Source of the DNA: Rubricoccus marinus
GTDB lineage: Bacteria > Bacteroidota > Rhodothermia > Rhodothermales > Rubricoccaceae
Reading direction: 5' to 3'
Length of the DNA: 64,000 nt
Assembly: GCF_002257665.1 (NCBI RefSeq)
Contig: NZ_MQWB01000001.1
Coordinates: forward strand, 282,021 to 346,020
Under the pieces are notes generated by a model. That model was given only the letters and a program-made list of their open reading frames with translations. It was not told the origin of the DNA and made no database searches. Position numbers and translations under genes: made by a program. Shown in pieces: positions 45,226 to 54,800 of the stretch (the first letter of the stretch is position 1; each line of letters opens with the position of its first letter).

Positions 45226-45549
45226 GCCCGCTCCGCCAGAGGCGCCGCTGCCGCATCCGATCCCGCCGGCACGAAACGCCAGCGGGATCAGGCGAAGGGG
45301 AGGCCCGGGGCCGCCGCACTCCCACCACAAGGTGCGGCGGCCCCACCGTTCTTGCCGAGGGGCAAGAGATGGCTTGTAACGAGCCTCACCCTCTAATGCG
45401 GGAAAACGGTCCGATATGTGTCATGCCGCTCGAAAAAAATCGAGAACGCCCTCCAGAGGCGCGTAGAGCCGGTTTCCTCGGGGTCCCACGGCCTCTGGCG
45501 GGGAATACGCGCGTGGCCTAGCGGGGGCGCGAAATCAAAGGTGTTCAGT
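45226..45549. other. Intergenic region, 324 bp, with stacked hairpins
   Basis: Contains three hairpins in a row (45259-45289, 45307-45344, 45351-45366) and an A-loop hairpin at 45429-45444. An AT-richer stretch before the second sigma gene may hold its promoter. A motif copy with one substitution lies near 45452, and a further copy near 45492. No gene seen. Confidence 0.7.
45259..45366 (+). ncRNA. Array of three hairpins, candidate structured RNA or multiple terminators
   Basis: Hairpin 1 (45259-45289): stem GATCCCGC with outer match and inner GGC/GCC, loop of 7. Hairpin 2 (45307-45344): 12-bp perfect stem GGGGCCGCCGCA. Hairpin 3 (45351-45366): 6-bp stem CTTGCC. All lie in 108 bp between two paralogous sigma/kinase units. 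No U-tract follows, so termination is not the only reading. Confidence 0.4.
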
Positions 45550-46191
45550 ATGTTCGGGCCACCCACCCAGGTCCCCGGCATGTCCTCGACTTCTCCGGAC
45601 ACGCCTCCCCCCGGCGACGTAACCCGTCTGCTCGACGCGCTCCGCCGGGGCGAGGCCGACTCCGACGCGCTGTTCCGACGGCTCTACGACGAGCTCCGCA
45701 CGCTCGCGCGCCACCACCGCGCCCGCTGGCGCGGCAACGAGACCATGAACACGACGGCGCTCGTCCACGAGGCGTACTTCAAGCTGCTGGGGAGCGTGGA
45801 GGGCTTCGAGAACCGCTCGCACGTGCTGGGGGTGGCGAGCCGGGCGATGCGGCAGGTGCTCGTCACCTACGCCGAGGCGCAGCGCGCGCTCAAGCGCGGC
45901 GGCGGCGTCCCGAACCTCTCGCTGGACGAGGCGAGCACGGCAGACGACGGCTCGCTCCTCAGCGACGAGCAGGCCGACACCATCTCCGCGCTTGACGAAG
46001 CCCTCACGCGCCTGGCCAAAGCCGACGAGCGGGCCGCCCGCATCGTGGAGTGCCGCTTTTTCGGCGGCATGTCCGTCGAGGAAACCTCCGAGGCCCTCGG
46101 GCTCTCGGTCGCTACCGTGGGGCGGAGCTGGCGCGCGGCGCGCGCGTGGCTCTACGGCGAGCTCAAGCCCTCGCCCCTTCTCGACCTGTAG
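45550..46191 (+). CDS. ECF-like sigma factor (Sig-70_X6 type), second copy
   Basis: A 213-residue sigma factor closely related to the one at 44024 (ARHHRARWRGNETMNTTALVHEAYFKLLGS, ARIVECRFFGGMSVEETSEALGLSVATVGRSWRAARAWLY). I start at the ATG at 45550, preceded by AAAGGTG 8-9 bases upstream; the ATG at 45580 is the alternative. It pairs with the kinase gene 11 bp downstream, so the two are probably cotranscribed. Target promoters are unknown. Confidence 0.88.
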   Translation: MFGPPTQVPGMSSTSPDTPPPGDVTRLLDALRRGEADSDALFRRLYDELRTLARHHRARWRGNETMNTTALVHEAYFKLLGSVEGFENRSHVLGVASRAMRQVLVTYAEAQRALKRGGGVPNLSLDEASTADDGSLLSDEQADTISALDEALTRLAKADERAARIVECRFFGGMSVEETSEALGLSVATVGRSWRAARAWLYGELKPSPLLDL

Positions 46192-46202
46192 CCCCTGACG
46201 CC

Positions 46203-48800
46203 GTGCTGGATTCCACCCGCTGGCGTCGCATTGAGGCGCTCTTGGACGAGGCCTCTGGCGCCGCACCCGCATCGCGCGAGGAGATCCTCGACGCCGGGTG
46301 CCGGGACGAAAAGGGCGTGCTGGACGAGGCGCTGCGCGACGAAGTGCGCCGGCTGTTAGCTCTCGATGACGAAGCGGACGGGTTCTTCGGCGGCCTGCGC
46401 GACGCCACGCTGGGCGCAGGGGGCGACGGCGCGCTGGACGCCCCCGCTCTGGACGACCTGGTCGGCCGCGAGGTGGGCTGCTACCGCGTCGAGGCGCGGG
46501 TCGGCACCGGCGGCATGGGCGCCGTCTACCGCGCGCGCCGGGCCGATGGCGCCTACCGCCGCCCCGTCGCAATCAAGGTCGTGCGCCCTGGCCTTTCCGC
46601 CGACGTGGGGCCGCGCTTTCGGCGCGAGCGCGAGCTGCTGGGCTCGTTGGACCACCCCAACGTGGCGCGGCTGCTGGACACGGGCGCGCTGCCGGACGGG
46701 CGCCCGTGGCTCGCGATGGAGTACGTGGAGGGCGAGACCATCACGGCCTACGCCGACCGCCAGAGGCTCGGCGTAGACGCGCGCATCCGCCTCTTCCTGC
46801 AGGTCTGCGACGCCGTCGCCTACGCCCACCGCGCGCTGATCGTCCACCGGGACCTCAAGCCCAGCAACATCCTCGTGGCCTCTGGCGAGGCGGGGGACCC
46901 CGGGCTGCACTCCATCGAGGACGAAGGGGGCGCCTCTGGCGCCAGAGGCACGGCGCGTCCCTCGCTACCGCGGACCTCTGCCCCCCGGGTCAAGCTTCTC
47001 GACTTTGGCGTGGCCACGCTCGTGCGCGAGGACGGGGCCGCGACCACGCACACGGGCCGGACTCTTCTGACGCCCGCCTACGCCGCGCCGGAGCAGATCC
47101 GCGATGAGCCGGCCTCGACCGCCGCCGACGTGTACGCGCTCGGCGCGCTGCTCTACGAACTCCTCACCGGCTCCAAAACGGTCCAGACTGAGGGGTGCCC
47201 CGCACACGAGGTCGCGCAGGCCGTTCTGGACCACTCGCCGCCCGCGCCGTCGGCGGCGTTTACTGCGGACAACGCGGGCGCCAGAGGCCTCTCGCCCGCG
47301 CAGCTCTCGCGGCGCCTGCGGGGAGACCTGGACCGCGTGGTGATGATGGCGCTGCGCAAAGAGCCGGAGCGGCGCTACTCGTCGGTGGAGGCGTTCGCGC
47401 GCGACCTGCGGCGGCACCTGGAGGGCCGCGTGGTGGAGGCGCGGCCAGATACGGTCGGGTACCGGCTGGCGACGTTCGTGCGCCGCAACCGCGTCTCGGT
47501 CGCCGCTGGCGCCGTGGCGCTCGCGGCCGTGCTGGGTGGGGCGGGGCTGACGCTGTGGCAAGCGCGAGAGGCCCGTTCGGAGAGCGCCCGCGCCACGGCC
47601 CAGGCCGAGCGGGCCGTCGAGGTGGCCGCGTTTATGACCGATCTCCTGGGCGACTTCGACCCCAGCCGGTCTCAGGGCGGTCTCCTCAGCGCCGACTCCG
47701 TGCTCGCGCGCGCCGCCCTCCGCGTCCGCTCGGGCCTGGACGCGCACCCCGACGTGCGCGCCCAACTCTTGGGCTCGCTCGGCAAGATCTACCAGAGCTA
47801 CGCCCACTTCGACCGCGCGGACAGCCTCTTGCGCGAGGCGCTCGACCTCCGCCGAGAGCACTTCGGAAACGATCACCCCGACGTGGCGACGGGCCTCCGC
47901 GACCTGGGGTGGCTCGCCTACGTGCGCGGCGACTACGGCCGCGCCGAGGTGCTCTACACCGACGCCCTGGCCCTCCACCGGGGCGCAGCCGAGCCGGACC
48001 CGCTCGCCATCGCCGCGGACCTGGAAGGGCTGGGCATCATCAGCCGCGTCCGCGGCGAGTACGAGGCGGCGCTCCGCGAACTCCGCGAGGCCCTCGCCAT
48101 CCGCGAGGCGCAGCTCCCGCCAGAGGACGAGCGCATCACGGCGACGCTCAACCAGATCGCCTACGTGCTCTACGACCTCCAGCGCTTTCGCGAGGCCGAG
48201 CCGCTATACCAGCGCGTGCTCGAGGTTCGGCGCCGCACGATGGGCGAGCACGTCCAGACCGCGCAGGTGCTCAACGACTACGCCGCGCTGCTCCTGGCGG
48301 ACGGCCGCGCCTCGGAATCCATCGCGCTCCACAAGGAGGCCCTCGGCATCCGCCGCCGGCTGCTCGGCCCGGACCACCCGCACGTGGCGCAGAGCCTGAG
48401 CCAGGTTGGCTGGGCGCTCCAGTCCGACGGCCGCTACGCCGAGGCCGAAACGCTCTACGTCGAGGCGCTCGGCATCCGCCAGAGGCACTTCGGGGACGTG
48501 CACGTCAGCGTCGCCAACAGCCTGGTGCTCGTGGGCGAGGCCCGCGCGCTCCAGGGCGATACGTCGGCCGGCCTCGCGCTGATCGCCAGAGGCGCCCGCA
48601 CGATGGAGAGGGCGCTGGGCGCGGACAACCGGACGGCGAAGCTCGCGCGGTTGCGCTATGTGGAAGGGCTCATCGAGGCGGGGCAGATCCGCCGCGCCCG
48701 GGAGGAGGCGCGCGGCCTGTACAGCGGCCTTCGCGACGCGAGGGACCCGGACAGCCCGGCGTTCGCGCGGCTACGCGCGGTGCGCCAGCGGCTCGGCTAA
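46203..48800 (+). CDS. Membrane Ser/Thr protein kinase with TPR sensor
   Basis: An 865-residue receptor-like Hanks kinase. An N-terminal helical domain (about 1-80) precedes the kinase: glycine loop VGTGGMGAVYRARRADG, AIKVV lysine, HRDLKPSNILV catalytic loop, LLDFGVATL. One membrane helix (about 425-445; VSVAAGAVALAAVLGGAG) leads to about seven TPR units of the kinesin-light-chain type. The kinase should act on the cytosolic side and the TPR domain outside. GTG start 11 bp after the sigma stop. A type A palindrome encodes an insert near nt 46932. It is the likely partner of the upstream sigma factor. Confidence 0.9.
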   Translation: MLDSTRWRRIEALLDEASGAAPASREEILDAGCRDEKGVLDEALRDEVRRLLALDDEADGFFGGLRDATLGAGGDGALDAPALDDLVGREVGCYRVEARVGTGGMGAVYRARRADGAYRRPVAIKVVRPGLSADVGPRFRRERELLGSLDHPNVARLLDTGALPDGRPWLAMEYVEGETITAYADRQRLGVDARIRLFLQVCDAVAYAHRALIVHRDLKPSNILVASGEAGDPGLHSIEDEGGASGARGTARPSLPRTSAPRVKLLDFGVATLVREDGAATTHTGRTLLTPAYAAPEQIRDEPASTAADVYALGALLYELLTGSKTVQTEGCPAHEVAQAVLDHSPPAPSAAFTADNAGARGLSPAQLSRRLRGDLDRVVMMALRKEPERRYSSVEAFARDLRRHLEGRVVEARPDTVGYRLATFVRRNRVSVAAGAVALAAVLGGAGLTLWQAREARSESARATAQAERAVEVAAFMTDLLGDFDPSRSQGGLLSADSVLARAALRVRSGLDAHPDVRAQLLGSLGKIYQSYAHFDRADSLLREALDLRREHFGNDHPDVATGLRDLGWLAYVRGDYGRAEVLYTDALALHRGAAEPDPLAIAADLEGLGIISRVRGEYEAALRELREALAIREAQLPPEDERITATLNQIAYVLYDLQRFREAEPLYQRVLEVRRRTMGEHVQTAQVLNDYAALLLADGRASESIALHKEALGIRRRLLGPDHPHVAQSLSQVGWALQSDGRYAEAETLYVEALGIRQRHFGDVHVSVANSLVLVGEARALQGDTSAGLALIARGARTMERALGADNRTAKLARLRYVEGLIEAGQIRRAREEARGLYSGLRDARDPDSPAFARLRAVRQRLG

Positions 48801-48812
48801 CCGGGAACCGGG

Positions 48813-48830
48813 GCCTCTGGCGCCAGAGGC
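48813..48830. repeat. Motif palindrome type A
   Basis: Perfect 18-base palindrome 12 bp after the kinase stop. Confidence 0.9.
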
Positions 48831-49022
48831 AGACGGGGTGCGTGGGACCGTGCCCCGCGGCGAGGACTCGGGCCGAGCAGCCGGTGCCGCAAACGGGCCG
48901 GTTGGCAACGAAACCGGGCCTCTGGCGACGCTCCACACGCTCTCCGCAACTCGCGTCCGTTGCGGGCGTAGCCGCGCCACTTTGCCACGTCCCCACCCGC
49001 GAGCCTCTCGCGCTGTTCCGAT

Positions 49023-51590
49023 ATGTCTCTTTTCCTACGCACGCTCGCCCTCGGGCTCCTCGCAGCGGTCTCCGCGCCAGAGGCCCTCGCCCAGATGGGC
49101 GGCATGGGCGCCCCGCTCGTCGGCACCGTCGTGGACGGCTCGACGGGCGAGTCCATCGTTGGCGCCAACGTCACCATCTACCAGAACGACGCGTTCCTGA
49201 CCGGCGCCGCGACCGACCTCGATGGTCGGTTCGAGATCGGCCTCCGGCCGGGCACGTACCGCGTCCGCTTCAGCTTCGTGGGCTACACCACGATTGAGCA
49301 GGAGGACGTCGCGGTCTCCGCAGGCCCGACGGACCTCGGCGTGATCCAGATGGCGCCGGACGCCGCGCTTCTCGGCGAGGCGCAGGTGACGGCCCAGCGC
49401 GAGTTCGTAGAGCAGCAGGCCGACCGCACTGTCTATAACGTGCAGGAGCAGGCGGTCACCGCCGGCGGCAGCGCGCTTGAAACGCTGCAGACGCTTCCCT
49501 CGCTCGAAGTCGACACCGACGGCAACGTCTCGCTGCGCGGCAACCAGAACGTCGCCATCCAGATCAACGGGCGCCCCGTGCCCGTGACCGGCGCGTTCCT
49601 CGCGGCGCTGCTCCGCCAGATCCCGGCGGACAAGGTGAACAGCGTGGAGGTGATCCCCAACCCCAGCGCGAAGTACGAGCCCGACGGCATGGGCGGCATC
49701 ATCAACATCAAGCTCGCCGAGGGCACCGATCGCGGCCTCTCCGGCGGCCTCACGCTCGGCGGCGGGACCGAGCCCAGCGGCAACGTCGGCGCCAACGTCA
49801 GCTACCAGCAGGGCGCCTGGGACCTCAACGCGCAGTACGGCTTCCGCTACGACGAGCGGCAGACGCTCAGCGAGTCCTCGCTGCTGCTCCGTAACGCCTC
49901 TGGCGAGACCGTCACCAACCGCAATCAGAACGGCGAGAGCGGCAACCGCAACACCTCGCACTTCCTCAACGGCTCCGCCAACTACACCTTCTTTGAGGGC
50001 GCGGACCTGACGTTCGAGGGATCGCTCGGGCTGCGCAACGGCGTCAACGACGGCTTCACCAGCTTCGACTACCTCACCGGCGGCACGGCGGACTCCCAGC
50101 GCCTGAACGACTCCAACTCCGACGGCTTCAACGGTGACGCCGCGCTCGTCTTCCGGCGCAAGTTCGTCGGCGGCGGAGGCGGGTCGCAAGCGGCCTCTGG
50201 CGGCGGCCCCGGAGGCCCCGGTGGCATGCGCGGCGGCTTCGGCGGCCCGCGCGGCGGCGGCGGCACGACGAGCGACCACGAGCTCGCCGTCGAGGCGCGT
50301 TACACGGCCAACCAGAACGACGACCTCGGCTGCTTTGCCGACGCGTTCGGCACGGTCGCGGGCAGCGACACCGGCGAGTGCTTCGCCCTCACGAACGGCC
50401 TCGCGGCACGCCAGAGGCAGAACAGCGACCAGTCCAACGATGAGGCCTCGTTCCAGGTGGACTACACCCGGCCTCTCGGCGCGCTCAAGCTCGAAGTCGG
50501 CGGTAAGGGCACGGCCGAGTGGGTCGCGAGCGACCGGACCTACGAGCGGGCCACCGGCGGCGACTTCGAGATCGACCCCGGCCAGACGAACGCGTTCGAC
50601 TACGACCGCCAGATCGCGGCCGTCTACCTCCAGGGCGCGCGCCCCGTCGGGCCGATCCAGGTCCAGGCCGGCGTCCGCGCTGAGTACGCCAAGCGCAACT
50701 TCGACCTCTTGACCGAGGTGCCCGTCACGCCGGGCATCCCGACGGTCGACGAGGACCTCGCCTCGCAGAGCTACACCAGCCTTTTCCCGAGCGTGTTCCT
50801 GTCGTACCCGCTGGCGCAGGGCTCGCTCGTCAAGGGCTCGTACACGCGGCGCATCAACCGCCCGCGCACGTTCTCGCTCAACCCGTTCCCGTCGTTCGAG
50901 GACACCACGTTCGTCCGCGTCGGCAATCCGGCGCTCAAGCCGGAGTACACGGACTCCTTCGAACTCGGCTTCACGTACAAGTACTTCCTGACCGTCGCGC
51001 CCTTCTACCGCCGCACGACCGACGCTATCAGCCGCCAGGTCTTTACCGACCCGGTGACCGGCAACCGGACGTTCACGCAGGTCAACTTCGCGACGCAGGA
51101 TTCCTACGGCTCCGACGTGACGCTCCTGGCGCAACTCGGCCCGCTCCGCGGCTTCCTCTCCGGTAGCGTGTACCAGGAGGTGACCACGGGCGAGGGCGAG
51201 AACGAGTCCGCCAGAGGCCTCACCTGGAGCGCGCGCACGAGCGTGCAGGCCAAGCTGCGCGAGGGCACGGACCTCCAGTTCTTCCTGTTCTACCGCGGCC
51301 CGTCCAACATCGTCGGCGGCAGCCGCGAGGGCTTCGGCTTCTCCACGCTGGGCCTGAACCAGAAGCTCTCGGACCGCCTCTCGCTCTCCGCGCGCCTCAA
51401 CGACGTGTTCTCGACGGCGCGCTTCCAGTTCTCGACCGACACCGAGTTCTCCCAGACGTCGTCGGTGTTCGACCCGAACATCCAGCAGGTCTCGGCCACG
51501 CTGACCTACACGTTCGGCTCCGGCCCGCAGCGCCGCCAGCCGCAACAGCAGCCGCAGGGCGACATGGGCGGCGACGGCTTCGGCATCTAG
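49023..51590 (+). CDS. TonB-dependent-receptor-like outer-membrane beta-barrel protein
   Basis: An 855-residue outer-membrane protein. The signal peptide is followed by a carboxypeptidase-regulatory-like domain (VGTVVDGSTGESIVGANVTIYQND), a plug-like domain (TVYNVQEQAVTAGGSALETLQTLPSLEVD, VNSVEVIPNPSAKYEPDGMGGIINIKL) and a long barrel ending in aromatic residues. It resembles the 'outer membrane beta-barrel protein' group rather than a classical SusC. A Gly-rich loop near residue 385-420 (GGGGGSQAASGGGPGGPGGMRGGFGGP) is odd and may be metal-binding or flexible. The ligand is unknown. Confidence 0.87.
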   Translation: MSLFLRTLALGLLAAVSAPEALAQMGGMGAPLVGTVVDGSTGESIVGANVTIYQNDAFLTGAATDLDGRFEIGLRPGTYRVRFSFVGYTTIEQEDVAVSAGPTDLGVIQMAPDAALLGEAQVTAQREFVEQQADRTVYNVQEQAVTAGGSALETLQTLPSLEVDTDGNVSLRGNQNVAIQINGRPVPVTGAFLAALLRQIPADKVNSVEVIPNPSAKYEPDGMGGIINIKLAEGTDRGLSGGLTLGGGTEPSGNVGANVSYQQGAWDLNAQYGFRYDERQTLSESSLLLRNASGETVTNRNQNGESGNRNTSHFLNGSANYTFFEGADLTFEGSLGLRNGVNDGFTSFDYLTGGTADSQRLNDSNSDGFNGDAALVFRRKFVGGGGGSQAASGGGPGGPGGMRGGFGGPRGGGGTTSDHELAVEARYTANQNDDLGCFADAFGTVAGSDTGECFALTNGLAARQRQNSDQSNDEASFQVDYTRPLGALKLEVGGKGTAEWVASDRTYERATGGDFEIDPGQTNAFDYDRQIAAVYLQGARPVGPIQVQAGVRAEYAKRNFDLLTEVPVTPGIPTVDEDLASQSYTSLFPSVFLSYPLAQGSLVKGSYTRRINRPRTFSLNPFPSFEDTTFVRVGNPALKPEYTDSFELGFTYKYFLTVAPFYRRTTDAISRQVFTDPVTGNRTFTQVNFATQDSYGSDVTLLAQLGPLRGFLSGSVYQEVTTGEGENESARGLTWSARTSVQAKLREGTDLQFFLFYRGPSNIVGGSREGFGFSTLGLNQKLSDRLSLSARLNDVFSTARFQFSTDTEFSQTSSVFDPNIQQVSATLTYTFGSGPQRRQPQQQPQGDMGGDGFGI

Positions 51591-51616
51591 CCTCTGGCGT
51601 CGCTTCCGGTTTGTTC

Positions 51617-51651
51617 GGCCTCTGGCGGCTTCCGCCAGAGGCCGTTTTTTT
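51617..51651 (+). terminator. Intrinsic terminator built from an inverted pair of motif copies
   Basis: The stem is GGCCTCTGGCG paired with CGCCAGAGGCC (11 bp, or 12 with an extra G-C), with a 3-5 nt loop, and then G and seven T. This is a canonical intrinsic terminator for the receptor gene, made from the iterated 10-mer. Confidence 0.85.
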
Positions 51652-51817
51652 GAGGCGCCGCGTTTGCGGTGGCGCCGCGGCAAGCCTCCAATGGCCGGAT
51701 AAGGGCAAGGCTTATGTGCGAAAGGTGTTTGTGCGGCGCGAGATGTGATGGCAGGGCAGAGGCCCGGGTGGTATCGTTTTGAAGCCCCGTGCCTCTAACA
51801 TCGTGACCCGCCTGCAC

Positions 51818-54800
51818 ATGTCCGTTCGATTCGCCGCCGTTGCCCTGGCGCTGCTGCTCCCCGCTCTCGCCTCAGCGCAGAGCTTGGCTGAGCAAACGGC
51901 GGTCCGCTACCTCCAGAACAACTGGAATCGCCACAGCCTCCAGCAGGCGGACGTGTCGGATCTCGTGGTCACGGACGAGGTGCCGGGGCTCAACGGGATC
52001 CAGCACGTGTACCTCCGGCAGGCCATCGGCGGCATCGAGGTCGCCAGCGGTCCGCTCTCGGTCGGCATCGACCGGCACGGGCGCGTGTTCCACGCCGCCG
52101 GCCGCCTGACCTCTGGCGTCGCGCAGAAGCGCGGGAGCGCCACCGCCTCGCTCTCGCCAGAGGCCGCGGTGATGGCGTTGGCGCAGGCCTCTGGCGTGGC
52201 GCCGCGCACGGCGTTCACGGCCGTCTCGCAGAAAGGCGGCGCCTCGCGCGAGACCGTCCTGAGCGACGGCGGCGTAACGCGCCTGCCCGTCCGCGCCCGG
52301 CTCGTCTACGCCGAGGACGGCGGACGCCTCACGCTCGCGTGGGAGACCACGCTCTTCCTCAAGGACGGCGGCGATTGGTTCGGCCACATCGACGCCGCCA
52401 CGGGCCGCGTGATCCGCATGGAGGACCGCCTGGTGAGCGAACTCTACCCGGTGCATGGCCCCGCTCCGGCCCGCGCGCCAGAGGCCAGCCGCGCCTCAGG
52501 CCCGGCGCCGATGGTGCCGTTCGCGGTCCAGGCCGCGAAGGCGCTCGCCTCTGGCGCCAGAGGCGGCGCGACGTACCGCGCCTACCCGATGCCCATCGAG
52601 AGCCCGCTCTACTCGGACCCCGTGGCGCCCGGCGACGCGCGCATCCTCATTTCGGGCATGGAGGACGCCATCGCGTCTCCCTTTGGCTGGCACGACACTG
52701 ACGGCGTGGCCGGCGCGGAGTTCACGACGACGCGCGGCAACAACACGCACGCCTACCTCGACCGCGACGACGACGAGGAGCCGGACGCGAACGGCGAGCC
52801 CGACGGCGGCGAGAGCCTCACGTTCGACTTCCCGCTGGACTTCGCGCTGAGCCCCGAACTCAACAAGGACGCCTCCGTCGTCAACCTCTTCTACTGGAGC
52901 AACATCGTCCACGACGTCATGTACCGCTACGGCTTCGATGAGGCCAGCGGCAACTTCCAGGCGAACAACTACGGCAACGGCGGCGCCGGGGGCGACGCGG
53001 TGGACTCCGAGAGCCAGAGCGGGGCGGACATCTGCAACGAGTTCAGCCCCTGCGACACCAACGCCAACTTCTCGACGCCCCCGGACGGCCAGGAGCCCCG
53101 CATGCAGATGTACATCGGCTCCAACCCGACGCCGGACATCGACGGCTCCTTTGACCACACCGTTGTGGCGCACGAATACGGCCACGGGATCTCGACGCGC
53201 CTCACCGGAGGCCCGTCCAACGTCGGCTGCCTCCGCAACGACGAGCAAATGGGCGAGGGCTGGAGCGACTTCTTTGGCCTCATCATGACGATCGAGCCCG
53301 GAGATACGGGGGCAGACCGCCGCCCGGTGGGCAACTACCTCATCGGGCAGCCGGTCTCCGGAAACGGGATCCGCTCGGCACCTTTCCAGCCGTCGCCCGG
53401 CGCGCCGTACTCCACGGACTTCTCCGTCAACTCCGCGACCTACGGCGCGACGAACGGCGGACTCTCCGCCCCGCACGGCGTCGGCTTCGTGTGGTCCCAG
53501 ATCCTCTGGGAGGTGACGTGGGAGATGATCGAGGAGCACGGCTGGGACCCCGATCTCTACAACGCCAGCGGCACGGCGGGCAACCAGATGATGCTGGCCC
53601 TCGTGATGGAGGGCCTGAAGCTCCAGCCCTGTAGCCCCGGCTTCGTGGACGGCCGTGATGCCATCCTCGCCGCCGATCAGGCGCTTTACAACGGCGAGAA
53701 CACCGAGATCCTCTGGCGCGGCTTCGCGCGCCGCGGGCTCGGCCTCACCGCCCGCCAGGGTTCCTCGGCCTCCCGCTCCGATCAGGTCGAGAGCTTTGTG
53801 GAGCCGGAGGAGAACCCGCCAGCGGCCATCACCGACCTCTCCGCAACGGCCAACGGGGACTTCGCGACCCTCCGGTTCACGGCCACTGGCGACGACGGGA
53901 CGGTCGGTACGGCAGCGGAGTACTTCGTCCGCACGAGCGCCTCGCCGATCCTGACCGAAGAGGACTGGGCGGGCGCGACGCCGCGGATGGCCACCGGCAC
54001 GCCGCAGGTTAGCGGCACGCCAGAGGCGATCGAACTCCTCGGGTTGGACTTCGCCACGACCTACCACGTCGCGGTCAAGGCCATCGACGAGAGCTTCAAC
54101 CTCTCACCGCTCTCCAACTCCGTCGAGTTCACGACGCTGGCCGCGCCGGACGTCGAGGTGGCGTCGGACGTGATCGCGTTCGAGGCCGAGGTGGGCGGCA
54201 CGGCCGAGGCCACGCTCGACATCCAGAACACGGGTGAAGGCGACCTCCGCTTTAGCCTTTCGCTCGCCGCTTCCAGCAGCGCCACCGCCCGCCACCACGC
54301 AGCCTACGCCGCTGGCGCGGCGACCCGCCTCGCGGCAGCGCCGGAGCGGGACCCGACGCCAGAGGCCAAGGAAGCCCGCCAGGCCTCTGGCGTGGCGCCC
54401 AAGAGCCAGGGCTCCGGCGGCCCCGACGCTTTTGGCTACACGTGGACGGATTCGGACGAGGCCGGAGGCCCCGCGTTCGACTGGGTCGACATCTCCGAAA
54501 CGGGGACGGCGATATCGCTCGGGGACGACGACAGCCAGCAGGTGCTGCTCCCGTTCACGTTCTCCTTCTACGGAGAGGACCAGACGGCGGTCTACATCGG
54601 CTCCAACGGCATCCTGTCTTTTGGCGCCACCGACTCGGACTCGTACACGAACGATCCCATCCCCACCGCCGACACGCCCAACGCCATGATCGCGGCGTAC
54701 TGGGACGACCTGAACCCGTCGCTCCGCGGGCGCGTCCTGCACCAGGACATGGGGGACGGCCGGTTCGTGGTGACGTACGAGGACGTGCCGCACTACAACC

